A stretch of 64,000 nt of DNA. It comes from Paenibacillus tyrphae (GTDB lineage: Bacteria > Bacillota > Bacilli > Paenibacillales > NBRC-103111). The translations under genes and the position numbers were made by a program. The DNA lies in assembly GCF_000722545.1 (NCBI RefSeq), contig NZ_JNVM01000023.1, positions 56,091 to 120,090 on the forward strand, read 5' to 3'. A model generated the notes under the pieces. The model ran no database searches. It worked only from the letters and a program-made list of their open reading frames with translations, and was not told where the DNA came from. Shown here piece by piece: positions 15,136 to 23,300 of this stretch; positions within the stretch are counted from its first letter, which is position 1; the number at the start of each line of letters is the position of its first letter.

Positions 15136-16670
15136 GAGTTTATATAAAAACATGGGATAGAAAGGAGGATAGGCAATACTCGCAAGAAATTACACAATGG
15201 GATCACAGCTATATTTTAGGTGGAGAGGAGGTTTGAATCGAACGGATAATTGCGAACGATTGAAAGGATAATGCCTGATCGTAGTATCCTTACCGACCCC
15301 AAAAATAAGGAGGTAACATATATGATACAGCTTCGTTTACCCCACCATTCCCTATCCAAACTGCTCGTTGCCAGCGGCATGATGCTGTTGATGGCCGTTA
15401 TCATGCTGTTGTTCTCGGACCGGGCTTTTGCCCATGGTTATATCGATTCGCCGGGAAGCCGCGCCTCTTTGTGCAAGCTGGGGCAAAATAAGAACTGCGG
15501 AGCGATTATTTATGAGCCGCAAAGTCTGGAAGCGCCGAAAGGATTTCCGCAAGCCGGGCCTGCAGACGGCAAAATCGCCAGCGCAGCCGGAGCTTTTCCG
15601 GAGCTTGACCAGCAATCCGCTACACGTTGGAGTAAGGTACCAATGACGGCAGGAACGAAAACGTTTACATGGAAGCTGACTGCCGCTCATGCGACATCCA
15701 CCTGGAAGTATTACATGACGAAACAAAACTGGGATCAGAACGCCCCGCTTAGCCGGGCCTCGTTCGACCTCACGCCGTTCTGCTCCGTAAATTACGGCGG
15801 AAAGCAGCCTCCTTTCACGTATTCCGATACGTGCAACGTTCCTAGCCGGACCGGATATCAAGTCATTCTGGCTGTTTGGGAAATTGCCGACACGGCCAAT
15901 GCGTTCTATAATGTCATCGACGTAAACTTCGGAGGAGATCCTTCGGATACTCAACCTCCTACCGCACCGACGGGCTTAAGCGCTTCCAACCTTACAGCCA
16001 CGAGCGTATCGCTGGCATGGAACGCATCGAGTGATAACGTCGGAGTGTCCGGCTACAAAATTTATAACGGCTCGACGCAGATTGCCGCCGTCTCCGGCTC
16101 GACTTTAAATTACAACGTCACAGGGTTGACCTCGAATACGTCCTATACGTTTACGGTTCGCGCCGAGGATGCCGCAGGCAACGTCTCCGGTGCAAGCAAC
16201 GCCGTCACGGTGACGACTCCGGCCGTACCTGTAGACAATGAGCCGCCTACGGCTCCGACCGGCTTGCATGTGATGGGCACTCCGACTTCCTCCAGCGTTC
16301 ATCTGATGTGGAGTGCATCGACGGATAATGTCGGGGTAACAGGCTACCGGGTATATAATGGAACCACTTTAGTAACGACGGTTTCGGGGACGACGCTCGA
16401 ATATATGGTTACTGGGCTGACGCCAGATACGTCCTATACGTTTACGGTTCGCGCAATTGACGCCGCCGGTAACGTATCGGCCGACAGCAACGCCGTAAAT
16501 GCCAAGACGGCTTCCGGTCCGGCGGTTTCCGCATGGGCGCCGAATGTGGCGTATACGGTAGGCACGCTTGTCACGTACAACGGCAAAACGTACGAGTGCC
16601 GTCAGGCCCACACCTCGCTGGTCGGCTGGGAGCCGTCCAACGCAGCTTCGTTGTGGTTGCTGAAGTAATC
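15136..16670 (+). repeat. Tandem duplication, unit 1
   Basis: The unit starts at GAGTTTATATAAAA, runs through the leader and the AA10 gene and ends at its stop codon. It repeats at 16671 with a period of about 1,535 bp. Confidence 0.85.
15322..16668 (+). CDS. Chitin-active lytic polysaccharide monooxygenase (AA10) with two FnIII modules and a CBM5/12, copy 1
   Basis: 448 residues. Signal peptide 1-37 ends AFA, so the mature protein starts with His38 (HGYIDSPGSR), the N-terminal copper ligand required by LPMOs; the second histidine of the brace is in LTAAHATSTWKYY. The AA10 domain spans about 38-205, followed by fibronectin III modules at about 215-300 and 312-395 and a C-terminal chitin-binding module (AWAPNVAYTVGTLV...YECRQAHTSLVGWEP). 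The enzyme oxidatively cleaves crystalline chitin (or cellulose) outside the cell. AAGGAGG lies 8 nt before ATG 15322. It is the first of a tandem pair. Confidence 0.95.
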   Translation: MIQLRLPHHSLSKLLVASGMMLLMAVIMLLFSDRAFAHGYIDSPGSRASLCKLGQNKNCGAIIYEPQSLEAPKGFPQAGPADGKIASAAGAFPELDQQSATRWSKVPMTAGTKTFTWKLTAAHATSTWKYYMTKQNWDQNAPLSRASFDLTPFCSVNYGGKQPPFTYSDTCNVPSRTGYQVILAVWEIADTANAFYNVIDVNFGGDPSDTQPPTAPTGLSASNLTATSVSLAWNASSDNVGVSGYKIYNGSTQIAAVSGSTLNYNVTGLTSNTSYTFTVRAEDAAGNVSGASNAVTVTTPAVPVDNEPPTAPTGLHVMGTPTSSSVHLMWSASTDNVGVTGYRVYNGTTLVTTVSGTTLEYMVTGLTPDTSYTFTVRAIDAAGNVSADSNAVNAKTASGPAVSAWAPNVAYTVGTLVTYNGKTYECRQAHTSLVGWEPSNAASLWLLK

Positions 16671-18211
16671 GAGTTTATATAAAACATAGGATAGAAAGGA
16701 GGATAGGAAATACTTACAAGAGCTTCCACATACGGGTTCACAGCTATATTTCAAGAAGGTTTGATCGAACTGACGATTGTGAACGATTGCGAGGGTAATA
16801 AATAATCGTAGTGTCTTTAGTATCCTTACCGACTCCAAAAATAAGGAGGTAACAATATATGATACAGCTTCGTTTACCACACCATTCTCTATTCAAACTG
16901 CTCGTTGCCAGCGGCATGATGCTGCTAATGGCCGTAGTCATGCTGCTGTTCTCGAACCAGGCTTTTGCCCATGGTCATGTCGATTCGCCCGGCAGCCGCG
17001 CCTATTTGTGCAGTCTGGGGCAAAACAAGAACTGCGGAGAGATTATTTACGAACCGTACAGCCTGGAAGGACTGAAAGGGTTTCCGCAGGCCGGGCCTGC
17101 CGACGGCAAAATCGCCAGCGCCGCAGTGGGGAGATTTTCGGAGCTTGACCAGCAATCGGCTACACGTTGGAGTAAGGTACCGATGACGGCAGGAACGAAA
17201 ACGTTTTCATGGTTTCTTAAAGTCGCTCATGCGACATCCAGCTGGAAGTATTACATTACGAAGCAAAACTGGGATCAGAACGCCCCGCTCAGCCGGGCAT
17301 CGTTCGACCTCACGCCGTTCTGCTCGGTAAATTACGGCGGAAAGATTCCTCCTACGACGTATTCCGATACGTGCAACGTTCCTAGCCGGACCGGATATCA
17401 AGTCATTCTGGCTGTTTGGGAAATTGCCGACACGGCCAATGCGTTCTATAATGTCATCGACGTGAACTTCGGAGGAGATCCTTCGGATAATGAACCTCCT
17501 ACCGCACCGACGGGCTTAAGCGCTTCCAACCTTACAGCCACGAGCGTATCGCTGGCATGGAACGCATCGAGTGATAACGTCGGAGTGTCCGGGTACAAAA
17601 TTTATAACGGCTCGACGCAGATAGCCGCCGTCTCCGGCTCGACTTTAAATTACAACGTCACAGGGCTGACCTCGAATACGTCCTATACGTTTACGGTTCG
17701 CGCCGAGGATGCCGCAGGCAACATCTCCGGTGCAAGCAACGCCGTCACGATTACAACTCCGGCCGTACCTGTGGACAATGAGCCGCCTACGGCTCCGACC
17801 GGCTTGCATGTGATGGGTACTCCGACTTCCTCCAGCGTTCATCTGATGTGGAGTGCATCGACGGATAATGTTGGGGTAACGGGCTACCGGGTATATAACG
17901 GAACCACTTTAGTAACTACGGTTTCGGGGACGACGCTCGAATATATGGTTACAGGGCTGACGCCAGATACGTCCTATACGTTTACGGTTCGCGCAATTGA
18001 CGCCGCCGGTAACGTATCGGCCGACAGCAACGCCGTAAATGCCAAGACGGCTTCCGGTCCGGCGGTTTCCGCATGGGCGCCGAATGTGGCGTATACGGTA
18101 GGCACGCTTGTCACGTACAACGGCAAAACGTACGAGTGCCGTCAGGCCCACACCTCGCTGGTCGGCTGGGAGCCGTCCAACGCAGCTTCGTTGTGGTTGC
18201 TGAAGTAATCG
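16671..18211 (+). repeat. Tandem duplication, unit 2
   Basis: Second unit. The leader and catalytic domain have diverged by many substitutions and small indels, whereas the FnIII/CBM part is almost identical to unit 1, which suggests recent gene conversion of the 3' portion. Confidence 0.85.
16859..18208 (+). CDS. Chitin-active lytic polysaccharide monooxygenase (AA10) with two FnIII modules and a CBM5/12, copy 2
   Basis: 449 residues, the same architecture as copy 1. The signal peptide ends AFA before His38 (HGHVDSPGSR), and the second copper His is in LKVAHATSSWKYY. Differences from copy 1 cluster in the AA10 domain (for example VGRFSELDQ for AGAFPELDQ, FLKVAHATSS for KLTAAHATST, KIPPTTYSD for KQPPFTYSD), which may alter substrate face or regioselectivity; the C-terminal modules are nearly identical. 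It has its own AAGGAGG and leader; a terminator follows. Confidence 0.95.
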   Translation: MIQLRLPHHSLFKLLVASGMMLLMAVVMLLFSNQAFAHGHVDSPGSRAYLCSLGQNKNCGEIIYEPYSLEGLKGFPQAGPADGKIASAAVGRFSELDQQSATRWSKVPMTAGTKTFSWFLKVAHATSSWKYYITKQNWDQNAPLSRASFDLTPFCSVNYGGKIPPTTYSDTCNVPSRTGYQVILAVWEIADTANAFYNVIDVNFGGDPSDNEPPTAPTGLSASNLTATSVSLAWNASSDNVGVSGYKIYNGSTQIAAVSGSTLNYNVTGLTSNTSYTFTVRAEDAAGNISGASNAVTITTPAVPVDNEPPTAPTGLHVMGTPTSSSVHLMWSASTDNVGVTGYRVYNGTTLVTTVSGTTLEYMVTGLTPDTSYTFTVRAIDAAGNVSADSNAVNAKTASGPAVSAWAPNVAYTVGTLVTYNGKTYECRQAHTSLVGWEPSNAASLWLLK

Positions 18212-18229
18212 GACAAGATTTCTTAACAG

Positions 18230-18271
18230 GGATAGTTTGTCAGAGTCAACCTCTGACGGGCTATCCTTTTT
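18230..18271 (+). terminator. Terminator of the AA10 pair
   Basis: Two-part stem: GGATAG/CTATCC outside and GTCAGAG/CTCTGAC inside with a 5-base loop, then TTTTT. Confidence 0.9.
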
Positions 18272-18363
18272 CAATTTAGCGAAACATTGTTAACAAAAAG
18301 AAGTTCCGCACCGATAAATGTAAATAAGGAGATTATTGGATAACTTATATAGGAGATGTTAAA

Positions 18364-19155
18364 ATGACGCAGATTTCCAGTGCCGCCGGCAGAGCTCAGC
18401 CTAAACCATCCACAACAAGCCTCATGTCCGAATATGATAGGCGAATCCAAGCTTTGCTAAAGCAAAAAGGCCGAATTGAAGAAGAACAGGCCAAAGTGAA
18501 GGCAAGTCAAGAGCTGGATAGCAAAATAAAAGAGGAACGATTGAAGTCCTTGACAACGGAACAGCAAACGATCGAAGCCCAAATCGCGCAGATTCGAATG
18601 GAGCAAGCCCAAAACCGTAAAAACGGCGCTTCGCCAAGCGCGGAAGCCCGAGATCCGAAACCGGACCGTTCATCCGATTCTTCCATGAAGGACATTGTCC
18701 GAGCCGACTCCTTGCATGGACAGCTCAAGAAGATGACTCAGGTTCGAGGCAAGCTGGAAACGGCAGCGAACAATTTGCAGTCGGAAGTCAGGCTGGGCAG
18801 ACTGCAGTTTGAATTAGGACCGGCTAACGACAGCGGGAGAGGACAAATGCTGGAAAATGCCGAGCAGTCGGTATTTAAGCCGAAATTGGAGCAAGAAACG
18901 GCTTTAAAAGCCAAAATTTCCAGCATGGACGGGAAAATCGGGGAAACGATGGCCGAAGCGCAAAAAACTGACCGAAAGAAGGAAGAGACCGACAAAGCGG
19001 AAGACGGTACCCGGGTCGAGACCGTTGCACCGAATCGGGACCAAAGCTTGAACGAAGCGGATGCGCTGACCCGAGAGCGGGAGGAACCGGGCACAAGCCG
19101 CCGTCAAGAGCAGGGGGGAGGGTTGCATAGCAAGAGAATCGATGTCCGGATTTGA
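18364..19155 (+). CDS. FlxA-like coiled-coil protein
   Basis: 263 residues, very hydrophilic and rich in K, E, Q, S. The N-terminal part (SEYDRRIQALLKQKGRIEEE, then KIKEERLKSLTTEQQTIEAQ) has the FlxA-like heptad pattern; the rest is helical and disordered with a charged tail. No signal peptide or membrane span. FlxA-like proteins are sometimes linked to flagellar or surface functions, but nothing in the neighbourhood confirms that. Preceded by AGGAGATG and followed by a terminator, so it is monocistronic. Confidence 0.65.
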   Translation: MTQISSAAGRAQPKPSTTSLMSEYDRRIQALLKQKGRIEEEQAKVKASQELDSKIKEERLKSLTTEQQTIEAQIAQIRMEQAQNRKNGASPSAEARDPKPDRSSDSSMKDIVRADSLHGQLKKMTQVRGKLETAANNLQSEVRLGRLQFELGPANDSGRGQMLENAEQSVFKPKLEQETALKAKISSMDGKIGETMAEAQKTDRKKEETDKAEDGTRVETVAPNRDQSLNEADALTREREEPGTSRRQEQGGGLHSKRIDVRI

Positions 19156-19180
19156 TAGGATATAGGAACAATTTAGACAA

Positions 19181-19206
19181 AAAGCGCCTACAGGGCGCTT
19201 TTTTGT
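19181..19206 (+). terminator. Terminator of the FlxA-like gene
   Basis: AAAGCGCC-taca-GGGCGCTTT (one G-U-free 7-bp stem) followed by TTTTG. Confidence 0.85.
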
Positions 19207-19344
19207 TTTGGACAAGGCCGACTTGCGCTAGGGGGCAGCTCGGGACCCATTTCCTACTATGCACGCTTCGGTTTCGCAACCTCGTTCTCTCCTCTCCGAT
19301 GCACATCATTATGGTGTATTATCCAGTATAAACCAAATGGACTA

Positions 19345-19389
19345 TTGCGTGTTCGCATCTTGTTCGTATATAATACAAACAAATGTTCT
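19345..19389 (+). promoter_or_regulatory. SigmaA promoter with a LexA-like box
   Basis: TTGCGT (19345-19350), an 18-bp spacer and TATAAT (19369-19374) are followed by CAAACAAATGTTCT (19376-19389), which differs from the Bacillus SOS box at two of 14 positions. A repressor there would sit on the transcription start. Confidence 0.55.
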
Positions 19390-19407
19390 CATTTGGAGGC
19401 GAACGTA

Positions 19408-19608
19408 ATGGAAAGATACATTGGCCATATCATTGAAGTTATTTATTTGGATATCGACAATAAAACCAAGCAGCGGAGAATTGAGGTCTTGATGGTTGAG
19501 AATGGTCTCGTCAAAGCATTTTGCCATCAACGGCAGGCACTGCGAATGATTCGGATCGAAAATATTTTGGCTGTGAAGCAGGTTTCCGTGTCATCGAGGG
19601 TATCATGA
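19408..19608 (+). CDS. Small WYL-like domain protein
   Basis: 66 residues of beta-rich sequence (GHIIEVIYLDIDNKTKQRRI, VKAFCHQRQALRMIRIENIL) resembling a stand-alone WYL module, a fold that in larger regulators senses nucleic acids or nucleotides. GGAGG lies 9 nt before ATG 19408. With the next two genes it forms a small operon behind a LexA-like box. In related genomes such mini-WYL genes occur beside YolD/UvrX genes, as I recall; here the polymerase lies 13 kb away. Confidence 0.65.
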   Translation: MERYIGHIIEVIYLDIDNKTKQRRIEVLMVENGLVKAFCHQRQALRMIRIENILAVKQVSVSSRVS

Positions 19609-19718
19609 GCTGACGCAAAGCCGGTCCGGCAGACCGGCGAAATCAAATCATAAAAGTAGAATTATGACGTAAACGGCAGCTAATGAGCTCGCAGACGTGA
19701 TTGGGGTGGAATTCGTTG

Positions 19719-19934
19719 ATGACAGATGTTGAAAAGAAAGTGCTTCGAATCTTATGGAATCTATACAAAACCGCTTGGGTGAGGCCTGATGTCAAAAGGA
19801 TTTCGTGGTTATCCGGCGGCACGGTAGAGCAACTTCGAAAAATTGTATTGTGTCTCGTCAAGGATGGTTACGTAGAAGTTCGTAGGGATGAGCTTCGGGT
19901 CATACAAGGCTTGGAACAAAGGGTACCGCAGTAG
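19719..19934 (+). CDS. Small winged-helix-like protein
   Basis: 71 residues. The arrangement (VLRILWNLYKTAWVRPDVK, WLSGGTVEQLRKIVLCLVKD, GYVEVRRDELRVI) looks like a three-helix winged-helix DNA-binding domain with a wing hairpin at the end. No partner domain. ATG 19719 follows GGGGTGG. Function unknown; probably a regulator or accessory factor of the same small operon. Confidence 0.6.
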   Translation: MTDVEKKVLRILWNLYKTAWVRPDVKRISWLSGGTVEQLRKIVLCLVKDGYVEVRRDELRVIQGLEQRVPQ

Positions 19935-19967
19935 ACGGAAGAAGAATTCGAAGAGGAGATGGAAATT

Positions 19968-20237
19968 ATGATAGGCTTACCGACGTTAAGCAAGAAACAC
20001 GCTGCGCAACGCCTGGCAAGAGACGAATTTGAATTGGAGGAACTGGGTACCCAATTGTTCGAGGCTCAAGAAGAGGGAGCTGAGATTTTTTTGACCGTAT
20101 GGGGAATGGACGAGCAGGTGCGGGGACGAATTACCAACATGGACCCGCGAACCCGGCTGGTACATATAGCGTGTTACGGCGATACGCTGAAAGTTCCTTA
20201 TATGGATATCATGAAAGTGGAGAGCCCAAGGGATTGA
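19968..20237 (+). CDS. YolD-like family protein
   Basis: 89 residues. The C-terminal half (EGAEIFLTVWGMDEQVRGRI, ITNMDPRTRLVHI, LKVPYMDIMKVE) matches the YolD-like beta-barrel consensus. GAGGAG lies 9 nt before ATG 19968; the in-frame ATG at 19959 directly abuts that site and is less likely. YolD-like proteins accompany Y-family polymerases and SOS genes, consistent with the LexA-like box at 19376. The terminator overlaps the stop codon. Confidence 0.8.
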   Translation: MIGLPTLSKKHAAQRLARDEFELEELGTQLFEAQEEGAEIFLTVWGMDEQVRGRITNMDPRTRLVHIACYGDTLKVPYMDIMKVESPRD

Positions 20238-20249
20238 TCCTTGGGCTTT
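20222..20249 (+). terminator. Terminator at the end of the WYL-YolD operon
   Basis: AGCCCAAGG-gattgat-CCTTGGGCT followed by TTTC; the stop codon lies in the loop. It also faces the end of the leftward MFS gene. Confidence 0.8.
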
Positions 20250-20269
20250 TCGTCTATAAAAACGGTCCG

Positions 20270-21523
20270 CTAAGCGATCGATGACTTGCCGGCCTCACGA
20301 GCCGAAGCTCGCATTTTTTTATCGGAAGGAAGAAAGATCGTCAACAATCCGATCAATGGAAGGTAGGCGCAGCAATAAATCACGAAATCAATGCTGGTCG
20401 AATCGGCAAGATTGCCCAAGATGGCCGAACCAATTCCCCCTAAGCCAAAAGCCAGTCCGAAGAAAATCCCGGAAACCAGTCCAACTTTTCCTGGCAGCAG
20501 GTCATTCGCATAGACCATGATGACGGAGAAAGAGGAGGCCAAAATCATGCCCGCCATAAAAATCCAGATCACGGAAAAGGTCAGGTTCGAATACGGAAGC
20601 AGCAGTGAGAAGGGAGCCGTTCCCAAAATAGAGAACCAAATCAAGCTGAGCTTGCTAAAACGATCGGCCAGTAAACCGCCGAGCATCAGCCCGATTACGT
20701 TCGCTGCCAGAAAAACAAATAAAATAATTTGCGCCTGAGCCATGGAAACTCCAAAACGATCGATAGCAAAAAAAGCGTAGTAGCTGCTGATGGCGGCGAC
20801 ATATAAATTTTTGGAAAAAACAAGAATCATGAGAATGGTAATAGCGAGGATGACGTACCCTTTTGAAACGGTTTGAACCATCGGACCGGTTTCCCGGGGA
20901 GCATCCGTCTTCTTCGCAGAAGACAACCGCCTTCCATACCAGCTGGCGACATAAAACTGTGCGATGAATCCGATGCAAACCAGAATGGCCAGCCAGACCA
21001 CGCCTTGCTGCCCCGTGCGCACAAATAGGAATGCGGTGATGACAGGAGCAATAGCTTGCCCGATAAAGCCGCCGAACTGAAAAATCGACGATGCCGTGCC
21101 TTTCTTCGCACCAGCGGCGATGAAGGAAACACGGGCCGACTCCGGATGAAATACGGCCGAGCCAAGTCCGATCAGCATAACGGCCAGCATCACGACCCAG
21201 AAATGAGCGGCATAAGCCAAAGTAACGACCCCGATCAGCGTAAAGAGCATGCCGACGGGCAGCATTTTAGGCTTGGGCCGATTGTCGGTATAGATCCCGA
21301 TAGCCGGCTGCATGACCGCCGCAGTCAAATTAATCATCAGCGAAATAAGACCGATCTGCGAGAAGTTGAGCGATAGCGAATCTTTCAGAATCGGAAAAAG
21401 AGACGGAACGATGAACTGAATCGTATCGTTCAGCAAATGAACCATGCTAATGATCAATAAAATGGGATAGATGGTTTTCATCGCATCGGACGAGGGATGA
21501 ATCGTATTCGTTTTGGTTGACAT
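20270..21523 (-). CDS. MFS exporter, fosmidomycin-resistance (Fsr)-like
   Basis: 417 residues, about 12 transmembrane helices. Fsr-type signatures include MVHLLNDTIQFIVPSLFPIL in helix 1, GLGSAVFHPESARVSF and GTASSIFQFGGFIGQAIAPV. Fsr-like proteins export drugs and small metabolites by proton antiport. GGGGAG precedes the ATG by 8 nt. A Fur-like box lies 102 bp upstream of the start, so expression may rise in iron limitation, which hints at export of a siderophore or another iron-related compound. The divergent neighbour is a GntR regulator. Confidence 0.9.
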   Translation of the reverse strand: MSTKTNTIHPSSDAMKTIYPILLIISMVHLLNDTIQFIVPSLFPILKDSLSLNFSQIGLISLMINLTAAVMQPAIGIYTDNRPKPKMLPVGMLFTLIGVVTLAYAAHFWVVMLAVMLIGLGSAVFHPESARVSFIAAGAKKGTASSIFQFGGFIGQAIAPVITAFLFVRTGQQGVVWLAILVCIGFIAQFYVASWYGRRLSSAKKTDAPRETGPMVQTVSKGYVILAITILMILVFSKNLYVAAISSYYAFFAIDRFGVSMAQAQIILFVFLAANVIGLMLGGLLADRFSKLSLIWFSILGTAPFSLLLPYSNLTFSVIWIFMAGMILASSFSVIMVYANDLLPGKVGLVSGIFFGLAFGLGGIGSAILGNLADSTSIDFVIYCCAYLPLIGLLTIFLPSDKKMRASAREAGKSSIA

Positions 21524-21624
21524 GTCGTTTTCTCCCCACTAGTTTCTATGTTTCAGATGCATATCAAGAACACTTCATTTTATCGTGAAGCCCCGGCTAT
21601 CCTCCTTCCGCAAATCCATTAATC

Positions 21625-21643
21625 GATAATGATTATTATTATC
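21625..21643 (-). promoter_or_regulatory. Fur box upstream of the MFS exporter
   Basis: GATAATGATTATTATTATC matches the 19-bp Fur consensus GATAATGATAATCATTATC at 17 positions. Confidence 0.8.
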
Positions 21644-21805
21644 AATACAAATTTATTAGCCAACCCCTTTCCTGACCAAGAAGGGGAATTTAACCCTTCA
21701 GATCAATATACATATGCGATATATCACATATTAATGTCTTGTCTATAATGTGTCAACTCTTTCTTTCCAAACATTTTTCCCGTAATGGTATGGGGAAAAT
21801 TCGAT

Positions 21806-21843
21806 TTGCATTGCTCGGGCGAATTGCGATATATTAAATATCG
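21806..21843 (+). promoter_or_regulatory. Promoter and palindromic operator of the GntR gene
   Basis: TTGCAT (21806-21811), an 18-bp spacer and TATATT (21830-21835). The palindrome CGATAT-attaa-ATATCG (21827-21843) covers the -10 box, as expected for autorepression. Confidence 0.55.
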
Positions 21844-21873
21844 AAATATTGCGTGCCATGAGGTGAGACTCCG

Positions 21874-22539
21874 ATGCCTATTCCAAAGGACTATTTAACA
21901 CCCGTTCGTTTGTCCGCAAAAGATAAAACTTTGACTCAACTCCAGAAATGGATCATCGAAGGAACGATGCAGCCGGATGAAAAATTAAACGATGCGGAAA
22001 TCGCCGCAGCTCTCGGTGTGAGCAGAACGCCTGTAAGAGAGGCTCTGCAGATCCTTGAAATGCAGGGGCTCGTCCAAATGTTCCCCGGCAAAGATACGAG
22101 GGTAACGACGATCGACAAAGCGAATATTTTAAAATTGTACCCGACCCTTGCCGCCCTGCATGCACTGGCTGCCGAAACCGCCGCCCGACTGATTCAGCCG
22201 GAGCAGGTTCAGCAATTGCATGAATTAAACGACTCCTTCGCGAAGTACGTTGAAGACAATGATTTATATCAGGCGGTCGAGTGCGACGAGAAGTTTCATA
22301 ACATGATCGTTGATATTTCCGACAATCCGTATATCGTTTCTTTCAGTTCTTCCCTGCAAATGCATATCCGAAGATATAAGTACATTTTTCTAAAACGGCC
22401 GCTTGGAGAATCGCAAGCCGCTGCCCAGGAACACCGGGAAATTATCCGCGCCCTGGAAGCGCATGATTCCGAAGAGGCCGCACATCTCATGAAAAAGAAT
22501 TTGTTAAGACCTCTGGACCAGATCCAGCAAATTCTCTGA
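21874..22539 (+). CDS. GntR/FCD-family transcription regulator
   Basis: 221 residues. The N-terminal winged helix has IIEGTMQPDEKLNDAEIAAA and LGVSRTPVREALQILEMQGL, the GntR signature. The C-terminal FCD domain is all-helical, with metal/effector histidines near CDEKFHNMIVD and AQEHREIIRAL. FCD members sense small carboxylates, often sugar acids or fatty acyl derivatives; the ligand here is unknown. Divergent from the MFS gene, so it may control it as well as itself. Confidence 0.92.
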   Translation: MPIPKDYLTPVRLSAKDKTLTQLQKWIIEGTMQPDEKLNDAEIAAALGVSRTPVREALQILEMQGLVQMFPGKDTRVTTIDKANILKLYPTLAALHALAAETAARLIQPEQVQQLHELNDSFAKYVEDNDLYQAVECDEKFHNMIVDISDNPYIVSFSSSLQMHIRRYKYIFLKRPLGESQAAAQEHREIIRALEAHDSEEAAHLMKKNLLRPLDQIQQIL

Positions 22540-22555
22540 CAAAAGGTACAATAGA

Positions 22556-22600
22556 AAAAAGCTCAGGAAACTCGACGATACGAAGTTTCTTGAGCTTTTT
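22556..22600 (+). terminator. Terminator between the GntR and AlaX genes (probably bidirectional)
   Basis: GCTCAGGAAACT (22561-22572) pairs with AGTTTCTTGAGC (22584-22595), flanked by A-run and T-run, so it can serve both converging transcripts. Confidence 0.85.
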
Positions 22601-22619
22601 GGTTGGTCAAAGCTGTGCG

Positions 22620-23261
22620 CTATTCGCTTATATAGATTTCGATTCGTTCTTTTCCTTTCCCGATATTATTGCGTTTTAGTTTGATTTCTCCCACTTCGCC
22701 GGTTTTTTTCAAATGTGTTCCGCCGCAAGGAACCCGTGAAAAACCATTGACTTCCCAATACCTTCTCCCATTTTCTTCGTCACTGAACGCGCTAACGATG
22801 TCGAGATTGGCCTCGATGATTTTTCGGGATTCTTTCTCGATGAAAGGGAAAGAGTTTGAAATGTTCTCATGCCACAGGAAATCGATTCGGGCTTTATCTT
22901 GAGCAATATGAGCGCCTATTTTTTCGATACCCTCCAAATACTTATAGGCCAGTTCTAATATAACCTCCGCTGCAAAATGAAGCCGCATCAGTCTGTAACG
23001 GCGATTCCAATCAATGGTCATTATCACTTGATGGCCGACTTTCAAGCCATGCCCTTCTTCCAGGGTATAAATGATTTCTTGTCCGTCTTTCCTTGCTTGT
23101 TGTACTGAAAACCCGCCAATCATTCCACTATCGCTTTCCTGGCCGCCAGAGAAAGCATAAAAGATAGTTTGTTCCACGGTAATGTCATCGCCATTTGCGC
23201 TGGTGACGCGAGTATTCAGTTCGGTTAGGTATGGATTTGTCCAAAATACCTTTTCAACCAT
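22620..23261 (-). CDS. Alanyl-tRNA editing protein (AlaX family) with an altered metal motif
   Basis: 213 residues: an N-terminal TGS-like/AlaRS second-additional domain part (TIFYAFSGGQESDSG) followed by the editing core. Free-standing AlaX hydrolyses mischarged Ser- or Gly-tRNA(Ala). The usual zinc site is HxxxH plus CxxxH; here the C-terminal half is intact (VPCGGTHLKKTGEVGE) but the first half reads RLHFAAEV, so the second His is replaced by Glu. GAH and the remaining fold motifs (KIGAHIAQDKARIDF) are present. Whether the Glu still binds metal is open. Overall assignment is firm. Confidence 0.88.
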   Translation of the reverse strand: MVEKVFWTNPYLTELNTRVTSANGDDITVEQTIFYAFSGGQESDSGMIGGFSVQQARKDGQEIIYTLEEGHGLKVGHQVIMTIDWNRRYRLMRLHFAAEVILELAYKYLEGIEKIGAHIAQDKARIDFLWHENISNSFPFIEKESRKIIEANLDIVSAFSDEENGRRYWEVNGFSRVPCGGTHLKKTGEVGEIKLKRNNIGKGKERIEIYISE

Positions 23262-23300
23262 GGCAGCACTTCCTTGTCACATCGTGATCACATATCGGTA

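Larger units (their letters stand above)
21524..21873. other. Divergent control region between the MFS and GntR genes
   Basis: 350 AT-rich bases holding a Fur box on the MFS side and a promoter with palindrome on the GntR side. No gene seen. Confidence 0.7.

Noticed and set aside
14964..15236. A 90-codon frame upstream of the first AA10 gene
   Set aside because: No Shine-Dalgarno site; the second half is duplicated leader sequence at 16671 where the frame is not conserved.
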